A stretch of DNA of 10,045 nt from Candidatus Woesearchaeota archaeon (GCA_003695045.1 RFJB01000108.1:1-10045), one strand, 5' to 3'; counted from the first letter of the stretch, positions 1 through 7,345 are shown. Notes: generated from the sequence alone by a model not told the origin. Made by a program: numbers and translations.

Positions 1-750
1 CTTTCTCTGGTGCGGAAAGAGTTTTTCTCCGGATGTGATGACGCCCTTAACGCCTTCAAGGGACATGCCGCGCTTTTTCATATAGTCAGCCATAACTTCT
101 ATTGAGGATGCATACCCGTGGATGTACTCCGGCTTGAACCTGACAATCTGCTCGGAGTATTTTTCCAGCCCTTCAGGAGTGAACCTGAAGGAAGGGACAA
201 GAAGCCGGTTGTGAGTGAGCCACATGTGGATTCTCTTCTTCAGTTTGTGCTCGTCTTTAAGGTCGAAGGTTGCCCCCCAGAGGTCTGCGTATTTGGAGCC
301 GAAATCAAACCCTATCCATTTCCATGCGCGGTACATCGCAGCAAGGTGGTACTCGAAGGTCTTTTTGGCGTTGTAGAAAACAAGAGGCCTGCCCGTTGAG
401 CCGCCCGTGCGGTAGAGCGTGGGTTTGAACAGGTCCATGTTTCTGACTTTCATGTCGTCAAAGTTTTTCGCTATAAGCTCTTTGGTGAGGACGGGAAGTT
501 TTTTGAGGTCGTGAATGTCCTTTACATCCTCCGGCTTCAGCTTTCTCTCGCGAAAAACCCGTCTGTAGTAGGGCACATTTTCGTATGCGTGTTTAAGCAG
601 AGCCCTGAGGCGCTGGTTTTGGAGTTCTTCCAGTTTTTCCAACGGCCAGTGCTGGCTTTTCTCGAGTTCTTTGAGGTAGGAGAGGGTTTTTCTTCCTGCG
701 GCGAATTCCCACAGCGGATTGGTGAAGTATTTGATTATGAAGCGGTTCAT
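1..750 (-). CDS. PaaK/CapK-like adenylate-forming ligase (partial, C-terminus outside window)
   Basis: An uninterrupted frame of exactly 250 codons runs from ATG at 750 off the left edge. The protein begins MNRFIIKYFTNPLWEFAAGR and has the N-terminal pattern of phenylacetate-CoA ligase-like proteins: a helical region with HAYENVPYYRRVF (residues 54-66), DLKKLPVLTK (81-90), and the phosphate-binding loop YRTGGSTGRP (113-122), the family's version of TSGTTGxP. HGYASSIEVMADYM (211-224) and VITSGEKL (237-244) also fit. This family adenylates a carboxylate with ATP and usually passes it to CoA. The CapK branch is common in capsule and surface-polysaccharide clusters, so acyl or aminoacyl decoration of a glycan is a reasonable inference, but the substrate cannot be read. 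The ATG overlaps the upstream stop as ATGA (747-750), and AGGAGG at 759-764 lies 8 bases upstream. The family is normally about 430-460 residues, so roughly 55% is present; the C-terminal lid is missing. Confidence 0.9.
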   Translation of the reverse strand, partial: MNRFIIKYFTNPLWEFAAGRKTLSYLKELEKSQHWPLEKLEELQNQRLRALLKHAYENVPYYRRVFRERKLKPEDVKDIHDLKKLPVLTKELIAKNFDDMKVRNMDLFKPTLYRTGGSTGRPLVFYNAKKTFEYHLAAMYRAWKWIGFDFGSKYADLWGATFDLKDEHKLKKRIHMWLTHNRLLVPSFRFTPEGLEKYSEQIVRFKPEYIHGYASSIEVMADYMKKRGMSLEGVKGVITSGEKLFPHQRK

Positions 751-1892
751 TTTCCGCGCCTCCTGCTCAGCTCAGAAGCGAGGATGGACTCCAGCTTGGC
801 TGTCACTTTTTTCCATGAGAATTTTTCAAGAGCGAACTTTCTTCCTTCCAGCCCTTTCCTTGCGCAGTAGTCGGGGTTTTCAAGAAGGAACTGTATCTTT
901 CTCGCAAAGGCATGCCTGTCATTCAGGGGCACGTATTCAACATGATTTCCGTACACTTCGTGAAATATTTCCTTGTCTGAGCATATTGCGGGCGTTCTCA
1001 TCAGCAGGGCTTCCAGGGGAGGCATGCCGAATCCCTCGTGGAGTGATGGAAAGAGGAGGACTCTGGATTCCTGAAGGAGCCGCCACTTTTCCGAATCAGC
1101 GACTTTGCCTTTGAAGCGAACTTTTACATTCAGAGAGCGGGCAAGGTTCTCAAGCTCTTTTCTCATCGAACCGCTGCCGGCAATAATAAGAGGCGGCGCA
1201 TTCTTCACAAGAGACAGCGCTTCTATTGCAAAGCCGATGTTCTTGTAAATGTCGAGGCGGCCGATGTAGATAATCTGGTTTTTCTTCTTTAATGAAGGAT
1301 TCAGGGAAACCTCGTCCACGCCGGGGTAAACATAGTCGTTTACCTTCTTTGTTTTCAGCCAGCCGTCGCACCATCTCTTTGAAAGTTTGGAAGTGGATAT
1401 CAAAACGTCTGATTCCCTGTAAGCTTTTTTTGTGCGCAACCAGCTCTTCTTGAATCTCCCTTTGTATTCCTCAAACCACAACCTGCCAAGGTCATGCTCC
1501 ATCCATGGAGGAGTTTCATAGACGAAGTTGGCGGAAAGAGAACCTGAGAGTCTGGCAAGCTTCACTGCCTTGATTGCGGAATCCCTCAGCGACCCGATTA
1601 TCCAGTCGAAGCGTTCCCTGATAACAAAGCGCCTGAGATGCGTTGAGAAGTAAATTTTTTCCATCAGATTGTCTATCCTGCCCGCGCCTTTAAAGAGCCG
1701 TGGAAATCCGGGCCTGCATGAGACAGTGTGAAATATGGACAGGTCCATGCCTTTGATGACCGGATTGTCCTTGTGAATTCCTTCCACAGAGACAATGTGC
1801 CCTTTTCTTGCAAGATGCTCTGCGTATTTGAGAAGGGCGTAGCCACCGCCTCCAACAGCTTTTCCCATGTCGCACAGGAACAGGATTTTCAA
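747..1892 (-). CDS. GT4-family glycosyltransferase (TTG start)
   Basis: A 381-residue GT-B fold retaining glycosyltransferase, cytosolic or peripheral to the membrane, which transfers a sugar from a nucleotide-sugar donor to a growing glycan. The N-terminal domain opens with MKILFLCDMG and a glycine-rich acceptor-side loop GGGGYALLKYAEHL (14-27). The C-terminal donor domain begins near residue 205 with IIYIGRLDIYKNI (207-219), then LIIAGSGS (235-242). It carries the GT4 EX7E signature EGFGMPPLE (E286 and E294), with an upstream FPSLH like that of other GT4 enzymes. Length is normal for the family. The start codon is TTG at 1892; it overlaps the TGA of the membrane-protein gene (1889-1892, TTGA) and has an extended GGAGGGAGGT just upstream. 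The next ATG (residue 9) would remove the first beta strand, so TTG is preferred. It couples directly to the PaaK-like gene downstream. Donor and acceptor sugars cannot be predicted. Confidence 0.92.
   Translation of the reverse strand: MKILFLCDMGKAVGGGGYALLKYAEHLARKGHIVSVEGIHKDNPVIKGMDLSIFHTVSCRPGFPRLFKGAGRIDNLMEKIYFSTHLRRFVIRERFDWIIGSLRDSAIKAVKLARLSGSLSANFVYETPPWMEHDLGRLWFEEYKGRFKKSWLRTKKAYRESDVLISTSKLSKRWCDGWLKTKKVNDYVYPGVDEVSLNPSLKKKNQIIYIGRLDIYKNIGFAIEALSLVKNAPPLIIAGSGSMRKELENLARSLNVKVRFKGKVADSEKWRLLQESRVLLFPSLHEGFGMPPLEALLMRTPAICSDKEIFHEVYGNHVEYVPLNDRHAFARKIQFLLENPDYCARKGLEGRKFALEKFSWKKVTAKLESILASELSRRRGK
759..764 (-). promoter_or_regulatory. Shine-Dalgarno for the PaaK-like gene
   Basis: AGGAGG on the minus strand, 8 bases before the ATG at 750 and inside the last codons of the upstream glycosyltransferase. 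It fixes the start at 750 and, with the ATGA overlap, indicates translational coupling. Confidence 0.8.
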
Positions 1893-3994
1893 ACAGACCT
1901 CCCTCCGTTCAGGTCATAGATGTCAATCATGCCGGAAGAGTAGACCTTGTTCTTGAGCGGCTGCACGGACTCAAAGAAGCGCGTCTTGGCAGGATAAACC
2001 GGTGAATCAATCAGGTATTTGATGGAATATGAGTCAATAATTCTCCACGCGATGGGGTCTGAGATGGTCCTGCCGTTGAGAGAAGCGATGTGCCTTCCGT
2101 GATAGTAAGTTCCGGGGAAGAGCCAGTCGTTGAGGTAGTAGAGCTCCCTCACTTTTCTGCCGCTCTTCAGGTCCCGCCATACCTGCGTGAGGTTTCTGCG
2201 CTCCACCTGGAGGTCCGGCCTGATGTAGATTATCTGCGCGCCCACGGCATTCGGCTTGCCAGAATAGAATGCTGCTGCCCTGTCAAGCTGAATTGAGGAA
2301 GAAGTGTGTATTGAGTACTGGCTGTCATCGCTCATGAAATTGCCGGCCGCGACAAGGTACTCTTCAGGGACGTAAGGAGTCGGTTCTTCTATGCCGACTG
2401 AGGAAAGGTAGAAGTCCCTTTGGACAAACACGACAGCAAACAGAATATGCAGCAGGAGAAATCCTGAAAGAAGCGCGAATGCAATCTTTCTGCTCCGCCT
2501 TACTGCGACCCTGAAAGCAAGCACAAGGCCAAGGGAGGAGAACACTGAATAAACGGGAATCATGTAGAGGCGTATGTACTCCCAGTCCAGAATGAACTGG
2601 CTGAAACCTATCGCGGTGACAAGCCAGAAATAGTCGTAGAATGACTTGGCTGGCTTGAAGGCAATGTGAACGAACGCAAAGGGCGCGAACCATATCAGTG
2701 GTGTCACGTTGTTTGTCAGGTTGAGAATGAAATTGAACAGGATTACAAAAAATGAATCTCCCGAGAGGAGAAAACTATGCGTGTAATGTTCGAAGCCGGT
2801 TCTGTAAAAACCGGAACCGGAAATTGTCTTCAGAGAGAAGAGTATAAAGACCAGGAAAAGGCCTACTGCGATTGAATAATGGGAATTGCCGGTGATGGTT
2901 TCGTAAACAGCAACGCTTTTCTCCCGCAAATTCCGTATAAGGTGATGTTTGCGCCTTGAGATGCTGAGGACGGCGAAGGCGGCTGCGATTAGCAGAATGA
3001 GAAACAGCAGGAGAATCCACGAGTGTTTTTCAAGGATGTTTTTCAGGTGGACGAGGAGCCTGCCACGCAGGGAAAGGTCAAGCGCTTTTGATGCGAAGGA
3101 GATGCCTGCAAGATAGAGTATGTCCCTGAAGAGGGAATCCGTCGTTCTTTTGAGGTTTGCTTTCCTGATGTCAAACCAGTAATAGTATGCAGCCAGAAGC
3201 AATATTGAGACGACTGACAGAATTTTAAGTTTTATAAATCTCAGGAGGAGCAATGAGAAGACAACAAATGAAGTGTCAATGGCAAGGTACCATTGCGAGC
3301 GGTCGTAATGCGGCTTTCTTTTCATGTACAGCCAGGTCGTTTTGTACCACTGCCAGAGCTCTCTGTGCTTCTCGACAGCAAGAGAAAGAAAGAAGGCAAT
3401 CACAAAGATGATTGAAAGCTGGGAAAGGCGGTGGATTATGCTCATGAGGATGAACAGGAATGCCGCCATGAGTATGTTTTTCCACAGGCCGGGCTTTTTT
3501 TCAAGAAGGTTCTCCCTTATTCTGAAAAGGAAGATGATGAAAAGAGGGTAGAGCATTATGTTGGTTATTCGCGTGGAAGCGTTGTTGGATGTGACCTTAA
3601 CGAAGAAAACAGATGTGAGATAGATGAAGGACGCGAAAAGCGAAGTGTCAAAGCTTGTCCAGTAGCGCATCATGAGAAAGAAAAAGTATGCTGCGATGAA
3701 AGATGAGATTATTGAAAAAACAAAAACTGCCTGGGAAAAGGTCATGCCTGTGAGAAGGGTAAAGATTGACATGAAGAACTCGTACCCTGAAGGGATTGAG
3801 AGGGGATAGTAGCCGAAAAGCGAGAGCGGATGCAGCACCCATGTTGCATACCCCTGCGAGAGAAGTATCTTTGTGAAGGAGCCCCAGGTGTAGTGGTCCG
3901 GATGCCACGGGTGAAGGTAGCTCAATCTCAGGAGGACAGCAAGAGCTGACGAGAGCAGCAACACCAGGCCGAGCGCGAACCAGTTTTTCTTCAT
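1889..3994 (-). CDS. Multi-pass GT-C/STT3-like membrane protein, probable lipid-sugar-dependent transferase
   Basis: A 701-residue protein with a hydrophobic N-terminal helix (about 7-24) and roughly 14-17 predicted membrane segments up to residue 525, then a soluble domain of about 175 residues (530-701). The layout matches GT-C enzymes (STT3/AglB, PMT and relatives), which use polyprenyl-phosphate-linked sugars on the outer face. The first external loop is HPWHPDHYTWG (28-38), where GT-C enzymes keep a catalytic acid (D33 is the candidate). DWEYIRLYMIP (470-480) resembles the conserved last-loop region, and the C-terminus ends with VYSSGMIDIYDL (684-695), a pattern I associate with the ends of STT3-like proteins. 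The WWDxG motif of true oligosaccharyltransferases is absent, so AglB function is unproven. A charged insert (about 208-236) and another around 275-325 separate helix groups. ATG at 3994 overlaps the upstream stop (ATGA) and has AGGAGG 9 bases upstream. Alternatives: a polymerase or ligase of a surface polysaccharide. Confidence 0.75.
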   Translation of the reverse strand: MKKNWFALGLVLLLSSALAVLLRLSYLHPWHPDHYTWGSFTKILLSQGYATWVLHPLSLFGYYPLSIPSGYEFFMSIFTLLTGMTFSQAVFVFSIISSFIAAYFFFLMMRYWTSFDTSLFASFIYLTSVFFVKVTSNNASTRITNIMLYPLFIIFLFRIRENLLEKKPGLWKNILMAAFLFILMSIIHRLSQLSIIFVIAFFLSLAVEKHRELWQWYKTTWLYMKRKPHYDRSQWYLAIDTSFVVFSLLLLRFIKLKILSVVSILLLAAYYYWFDIRKANLKRTTDSLFRDILYLAGISFASKALDLSLRGRLLVHLKNILEKHSWILLLFLILLIAAAFAVLSISRRKHHLIRNLREKSVAVYETITGNSHYSIAVGLFLVFILFSLKTISGSGFYRTGFEHYTHSFLLSGDSFFVILFNFILNLTNNVTPLIWFAPFAFVHIAFKPAKSFYDYFWLVTAIGFSQFILDWEYIRLYMIPVYSVFSSLGLVLAFRVAVRRSRKIAFALLSGFLLLHILFAVVFVQRDFYLSSVGIEEPTPYVPEEYLVAAGNFMSDDSQYSIHTSSSIQLDRAAAFYSGKPNAVGAQIIYIRPDLQVERRNLTQVWRDLKSGRKVRELYYLNDWLFPGTYYHGRHIASLNGRTISDPIAWRIIDSYSIKYLIDSPVYPAKTRFFESVQPLKNKVYSSGMIDIYDLNGGRSV
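1897..1906 (-). promoter_or_regulatory. Strong double Shine-Dalgarno preceding a TTG start
   Basis: GGAGGGAGGT on the minus strand contains GGAGG 9 bases and GAGGT 4 bases before the TTG at 1892. It encodes the last residues of the upstream membrane protein (GlyGlyArgSer) and decides the TTG start. The strength of the site may compensate for the weak start codon. Confidence 0.8.
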
Positions 3995-6150
3995 GATTTA
4001 AGGCCTCCTTCTTTTACTATTTCAATCTTTGGTTTGAAAGAGCTTACGGGTTTTGGATGCATGAAGAATCCGCGAAGCATTCCAAGCGCCTGAAAGTTGT
4101 AGCTGAAAATGCTGAAAGCCAGCTGACGGAAGCTGTTCTTTCTTGCGGAAAGGAGAGCGACCATCATTGAAGTAGCAAGAAGGTAGGTAAGCAGCGGGAT
4201 GGCAGACCGGAAGAGGAAAGCAAAAGAGAGTATGCCAGCAACAAGCCATAAGAGCGAGGCAAAGTATATCTTGAGTTCATTGAGCGTTCTCCAGAAGTGT
4301 CTGCCTCTAAGAGAGTACCTGAGGTACTGGCCGGAACCGAAGATATATCCAGATTTCCAGCGGTTGATGAGCGTCCTGAATTCCGTCCCTTCATCTCCAT
4401 AATGGCTGACCATCCTGTGGGGAATCCTCACAAGGATTTTTCCGAGCTTTTCAATCTTGGCTGCCAGGTCGTACTCCTCGTATGCCTTGAGATACGGATT
4501 TGAGAAGTATCCGACCTCATTAATGCACGACCTTCTGTAAACGCCGCCCATGCCAAGCTGCCTTACAGGTTTCGGCTTTGAGACAACATGGTCCTTGTAG
4601 CGGACCTGGAATGCGAGGTTGCCCCGGGAGAGTTCTTCAATATTGCCACCCACTCCGCAGATGAGGGGGTCTGCAAAATAAGGAAGCGCTTCTCTCAGGA
4701 AGTTCCTGTCAAGCACCATGTCCCCGTCAAGAATGTATACGAAGTCGGATTTTGTTATCAGGTATCCTATCTGGGGCCCTATGCCGCAGCACCTTTCGGA
4801 TTTGTCTTTGAGTCTGACAATTTTGACGGGATACCTTGACGCTATTTCCACTGTTCTGTCTTCAGAGTTGGAATCAACAAGGACTATCTCCGCGTTGAGA
4901 CCCCTTGTCGCCCTGAGGGCGGATTCTATGCATTCGGCTATGTGCTCTTCTTCGTTCAGGGCTTTGATGATTACGGCAACGGATGATTTGAGGAGGGATT
5001 TGTCCCTCAGCAGGCCGACGATGCCGATGCGGGAAAGAAAACCGCTCTTCAGAAGCACGTTTTTCCAGGAGAAATTCCCCGCAAGATTCCTGTTGTTTCT
5101 GGACATTTTTGAAAGCATATTCCTGTCAGAGAGAAGCGTCAGGATTGCGCCGGCAAGCGATTTAGGGTTTGAGGGCTCAAACAGGATGTAGTTGTCCCCT
5201 TCTTTCAGGTAGTTCTTCTCGTTGATGTCCGAGTCGCTCATGATTATGGGAAGTCCCGCTGCGAGGTATTCCAGCGTCTTTCTGACTGAGAGATGCTTCG
5301 TGACCTCTGCCTGCTTGTAGGAGAGGACTGCCGCTTTGGCAATCTTCAGAAACATTATGGCGTCGCGGTGCGGTATTCTTCCCGTGAAAAGCACTTTCGG
5401 GTATTTTTTCCTGAGTTCGGCAAGCGGGGCTTTGTGATAGGGCACTCCCGCAACGAAGATTTGTATGCCGTCCGGCAGAAAATTGCTTGCCTCAAGGATT
5501 GTTTCCACATCAACCCAGGGCATCCAGTTTCCTATGAACCCGACATAGTCAGTTTTTGGGTTGAGCCCGTATTTTCTGAAGAACGACTTTTTAAGGGGCT
5601 TTGAGAGCACTTCCTTGAACTCGTCAAGATTGACCCCGTTCTGGAGGATAAGGGCTTTTCGCTTCAAGGAGGAGTCCATGTCGTCGTAAATGCCCGGGCT
5701 TACTGCAAGAATTATGTCTGCAAATCTGTGCGAGAGTTTCTCAACAGGCATTATGAGACGCGACTTTAATGGCTTCCCCTCTTCAAGGAGTTCCTTGTAG
5801 CGGAAGCAGTGCATGTCGTAGACAAGTTTGGCTCTGAAAAGAAACGCCACCGGCTTCAGAGCGAGAATGTAATAGTATTCCCTTGTCATGACAAGGCGGG
5901 TGCGTTTGAACACGATGAAGAACGAAGCAACCAGCAGCATGAGAATCTTGTAAATCTGCCTTCCGAGAAAAGATTCTCCAAATGAAGGCAGGACGACCGT
6001 TGCGCGCCTGTTCTCCTTTTTGGAGGAGGACTTAGCAATTATGTCCACATGGATGTGCTCCCTGAGCGATTCCGCCAAGTTGAGGATTCTTGACGGTGGC
6101 GCCTCATTGTATGTCATGCGTTCTTTCGTGATGATGAGCATCTTTTGCAT
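3991..6150 (-). CDS. Bifunctional GT4-GT2 glycosyltransferase fusion with C-terminal membrane helices
   Basis: A single 719-residue frame holds two glycosyltransferases. Residues 1-365 are a GT4 (GT-B) domain: N-terminal MLIITKERM, a hydrophobic stretch about 69-81, YDMHCFRYKE (111-120), ILAVSPGIYDDM (147-158), the donor domain from about 200 with GFIGNWMPW (204-212), and LEYLAAGLP (293-301) leading into the nucleotide-binding region. After a linker of about 20 residues, residues 389-620 form a GT2 (GT-A) domain: VAVIIKALNEEEHI (391-404), IVLVDSNSEDRT (422-433), the metal-binding LDGD (474-477), GMGGVYRR (533-540) and acidic YEEYDLAAKI (557-566). Two membrane helices (about 628-648 and 650-668) anchor the C-terminus. 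Each half is close to the usual size of a stand-alone enzyme. ATG at 6150 is chosen because GGAGTG lies 7 bases upstream and it sits one base after the deacetylase stop; an ATG at 6243 would overlap that gene by 92 bases with an uncharacteristic N-terminus. The two domains may add successive sugars; specificities are unknown. Confidence 0.92.
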   Translation of the reverse strand: MQKMLIITKERMTYNEAPPSRILNLAESLREHIHVDIIAKSSSKKENRRATVVLPSFGESFLGRQIYKILMLLVASFFIVFKRTRLVMTREYYYILALKPVAFLFRAKLVYDMHCFRYKELLEEGKPLKSRLIMPVEKLSHRFADIILAVSPGIYDDMDSSLKRKALILQNGVNLDEFKEVLSKPLKKSFFRKYGLNPKTDYVGFIGNWMPWVDVETILEASNFLPDGIQIFVAGVPYHKAPLAELRKKYPKVLFTGRIPHRDAIMFLKIAKAAVLSYKQAEVTKHLSVRKTLEYLAAGLPIIMSDSDINEKNYLKEGDNYILFEPSNPKSLAGAILTLLSDRNMLSKMSRNNRNLAGNFSWKNVLLKSGFLSRIGIVGLLRDKSLLKSSVAVIIKALNEEEHIAECIESALRATRGLNAEIVLVDSNSEDRTVEIASRYPVKIVRLKDKSERCCGIGPQIGYLITKSDFVYILDGDMVLDRNFLREALPYFADPLICGVGGNIEELSRGNLAFQVRYKDHVVSKPKPVRQLGMGGVYRRSCINEVGYFSNPYLKAYEEYDLAAKIEKLGKILVRIPHRMVSHYGDEGTEFRTLINRWKSGYIFGSGQYLRYSLRGRHFWRTLNELKIYFASLLWLVAGILSFAFLFRSAIPLLTYLLATSMMVALLSARKNSFRQLAFSIFSYNFQALGMLRGFFMHPKPVSSFKPKIEIVKEGGLKS
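4004..4009 (-). promoter_or_regulatory. Shine-Dalgarno for the GT-C-like gene
   Basis: AGGAGG on the minus strand, 9 bases before ATG 3994, within the codons for the final Glu-Gly-Gly of the GT4-GT2 fusion. It supports the ATGA-coupled start. Confidence 0.8.
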
Positions 6151-6151
6151 T

Positions 6152-7210
6152 TCAGTCCACTCCGTGGCTTTTGTCGTCTTTTTCGGGTTTCTTTGAAAGT
6201 TTTTTGAGTTTGTAAAACACGCCGTTGATTTTTGCCTTTGCAACTGCGAGCGAATCAGCAGGATTGATGCTTATTCTTGGAACGGCAAGAGGGTTCGGCT
6301 TCGCGTTTTTTCTTCTGGAGGTTGGTGCCAGGGGAAGCCAGCCGATTCTTGTTGTCACGGCGTACCGGTAGCCGGCTGTCTTTGCAGCCCTTATTGTGTC
6401 GCTGTTGAAATTTCCGTTGGGGTAGCACAGGATTTCCGGTTTCATTCCTGTTTTCTTCTTTATTGTTTCGGACGAGAGTTTCAGCTGGCGAAGCTGCTCC
6501 CTGAAGGGAAGCTGGTCAAGCAGAGGATGGCTGGAGGTGTGAGAGCCGTAGTCAAACACGTCGGAGCATCTGCTTACATCAGACCATGATGCAAACCGGA
6601 AGTTTCGCTCTATGTGAGAGGGAATTCCTGATGATTCAAGGCGGTTTCTCAGATTATCAACAATTTCTGCCCTCTTCTCCGGAGGCAGTGTCTTGAGCAT
6701 GTCCGAGAATTCAACATGATTTGAAACAACGGGCTTTATTCCTGCGCGGGAAGCTTCATCCCTGAGAAGACCTCTCCATTCAGGGCTGCTCCTTGAAAGA
6801 ATGAATGCCGCCTCAATGACGTCCCACCATGCAGGAAGGAAGGAATCCGAATTGATTAAGTCCGTGATGAGAAAGACGGTTGCGTGCAGATTGTGTTTCT
6901 TCAGAACAGGGTATGCCTGCTCGAAGGTGTTTTTGTAGCCGTCGTCAAAGGTTATTGCGAGAAAAGGTCTTCCCGGTCTGGAGAGCATGCCGGAAGGCAC
7001 CGGCTTGTTCAGAAACACAAGGTCAAGAAGTCCGCTAAGGGGCAGGACGTTATAATGCTTTGAGAGGTGGCTGATTATTTTCCCGAACCTGCCGGGGCTT
7101 ACATGATGGAAGGTGAGTATGGCTGCAAAGTTCTGGAGTCCTGTCATGTTCAGCTGTGTGAGTCGGACTTTGTCAAGGACGCTGAACAGGGTGTTTTTGA
7201 GTTTCGGCAT
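6152..7210 (-). CDS. NodB-homology polysaccharide deacetylase, cytosolic
   Basis: A 352-residue carbohydrate esterase family 4-like protein. These metal-dependent enzymes remove N- or O-acetyl groups from sugars. ILTFHHVSPG (31-40) is the typical first strand. Motif 1 is TFDDGY (87-92), with D89 the likely base and D90 a metal ligand. Motif 2 is HTSSH (224-228), supplying both metal histidines. A later LCYPNGNFN (261-269) matches the variant motif 3 of this subgroup. About 130 residues separate motifs 1 and 2, much more than in compact NodB domains, and include AWWDVIEAAF (127-136), seen in other long deacetylases of glycan clusters. There is no signal peptide or membrane helix, so it probably acts in the cytosol on lipid-linked or nucleotide-linked N-acetylhexosamine (inference). 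The C-terminus is Lys-rich. ATG 7210 has AGGTG 5 bases upstream. The stop is one base before the fusion glycosyltransferase. Confidence 0.92.
   Translation of the reverse strand: MPKLKNTLFSVLDKVRLTQLNMTGLQNFAAILTFHHVSPGRFGKIISHLSKHYNVLPLSGLLDLVFLNKPVPSGMLSRPGRPFLAITFDDGYKNTFEQAYPVLKKHNLHATVFLITDLINSDSFLPAWWDVIEAAFILSRSSPEWRGLLRDEASRAGIKPVVSNHVEFSDMLKTLPPEKRAEIVDNLRNRLESSGIPSHIERNFRFASWSDVSRCSDVFDYGSHTSSHPLLDQLPFREQLRQLKLSSETIKKKTGMKPEILCYPNGNFNSDTIRAAKTAGYRYAVTTRIGWLPLAPTSRRKNAKPNPLAVPRISINPADSLAVAKAKINGVFYKLKKLSKKPEKDDKSHGVD
6158..6163 (-). promoter_or_regulatory. Shine-Dalgarno for the GT4-GT2 fusion
   Basis: GGAGTG on the minus strand, 7 bases before ATG 6150, inside the last codons of the deacetylase gene. 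It favours this start over the upstream ATG at 6243. Confidence 0.7.
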
Positions 7211-7345
7211 GTTGGCACCTTGGTTTTGTGTTTATTGTTTTTGTGTTGCGATTGGTTGTGCTGCAATTGGAGATGGACCTTTATTGTGTTGTTCGCGGTC
7301 TTGTTTGTTGTTGTGATGTTTGTTGTTGTGTTGCTTGCCATGTTG
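7211..7345 (-). repeat. A/C-rich, G-poor low-complexity tract with CAACAA units
   Basis: On the minus strand the last 20 or so codons of the GT4 gene and the following 70-base spacer are nearly free of G and consist largely of A and C. The coding part repeats ACA CAA CAA CAA ACA, then TCA, then CAA CAA CAA ACA. The spacer continues in the same style (AACACAAAAACAATAAACAC), so the composition runs across the stop codon at 7281-7283. This should give an unstructured RNA. I see no hairpin and no T-run that would act as a terminator on the minus strand. Confidence 0.6.
7216..7220 (-). promoter_or_regulatory. Shine-Dalgarno for the deacetylase
   Basis: AGGTG on the minus strand, 5 bases before ATG 7210, in an otherwise A/C-rich, G-poor leader. 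It matches the GGTG part of the archaeal anti-Shine-Dalgarno complement. Confidence 0.65.

Noticed and set aside
511..1114. Overlapping plus-strand open frames across the PaaK-like/GT4 junction
   Set aside because: They overlap each other in different frames and are antisense to two recognised genes with coupled starts.
4718..5191. Plus-strand open frame of 157 codons opposite the fusion gene
   Set aside because: It lies wholly antisense to a well-supported glycosyltransferase, has no recognisable motif or ribosome-binding site, and looks like the complement of biased codons.
6151..6243. Upstream ATG at 6243 that would lengthen the GT4-GT2 fusion by 31 residues
   Set aside because: It overlaps the deacetylase coding end by 92 bases and adds a polar N-terminus foreign to GT4 proteins. 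The ATG at 6150 has GGAGTG at good spacing and a 1-base gap.
7150..7341. Minus-strand alternative frame encoding a peptide rich in N-x-T sequons (NTTTNITTTNKT)
   Set aside because: It is the out-of-frame reading of the CAACAA tract and overlaps both the GT4 end and the deacetylase start. Asn-Thr runs are expected from any AAC-ACA repeat.
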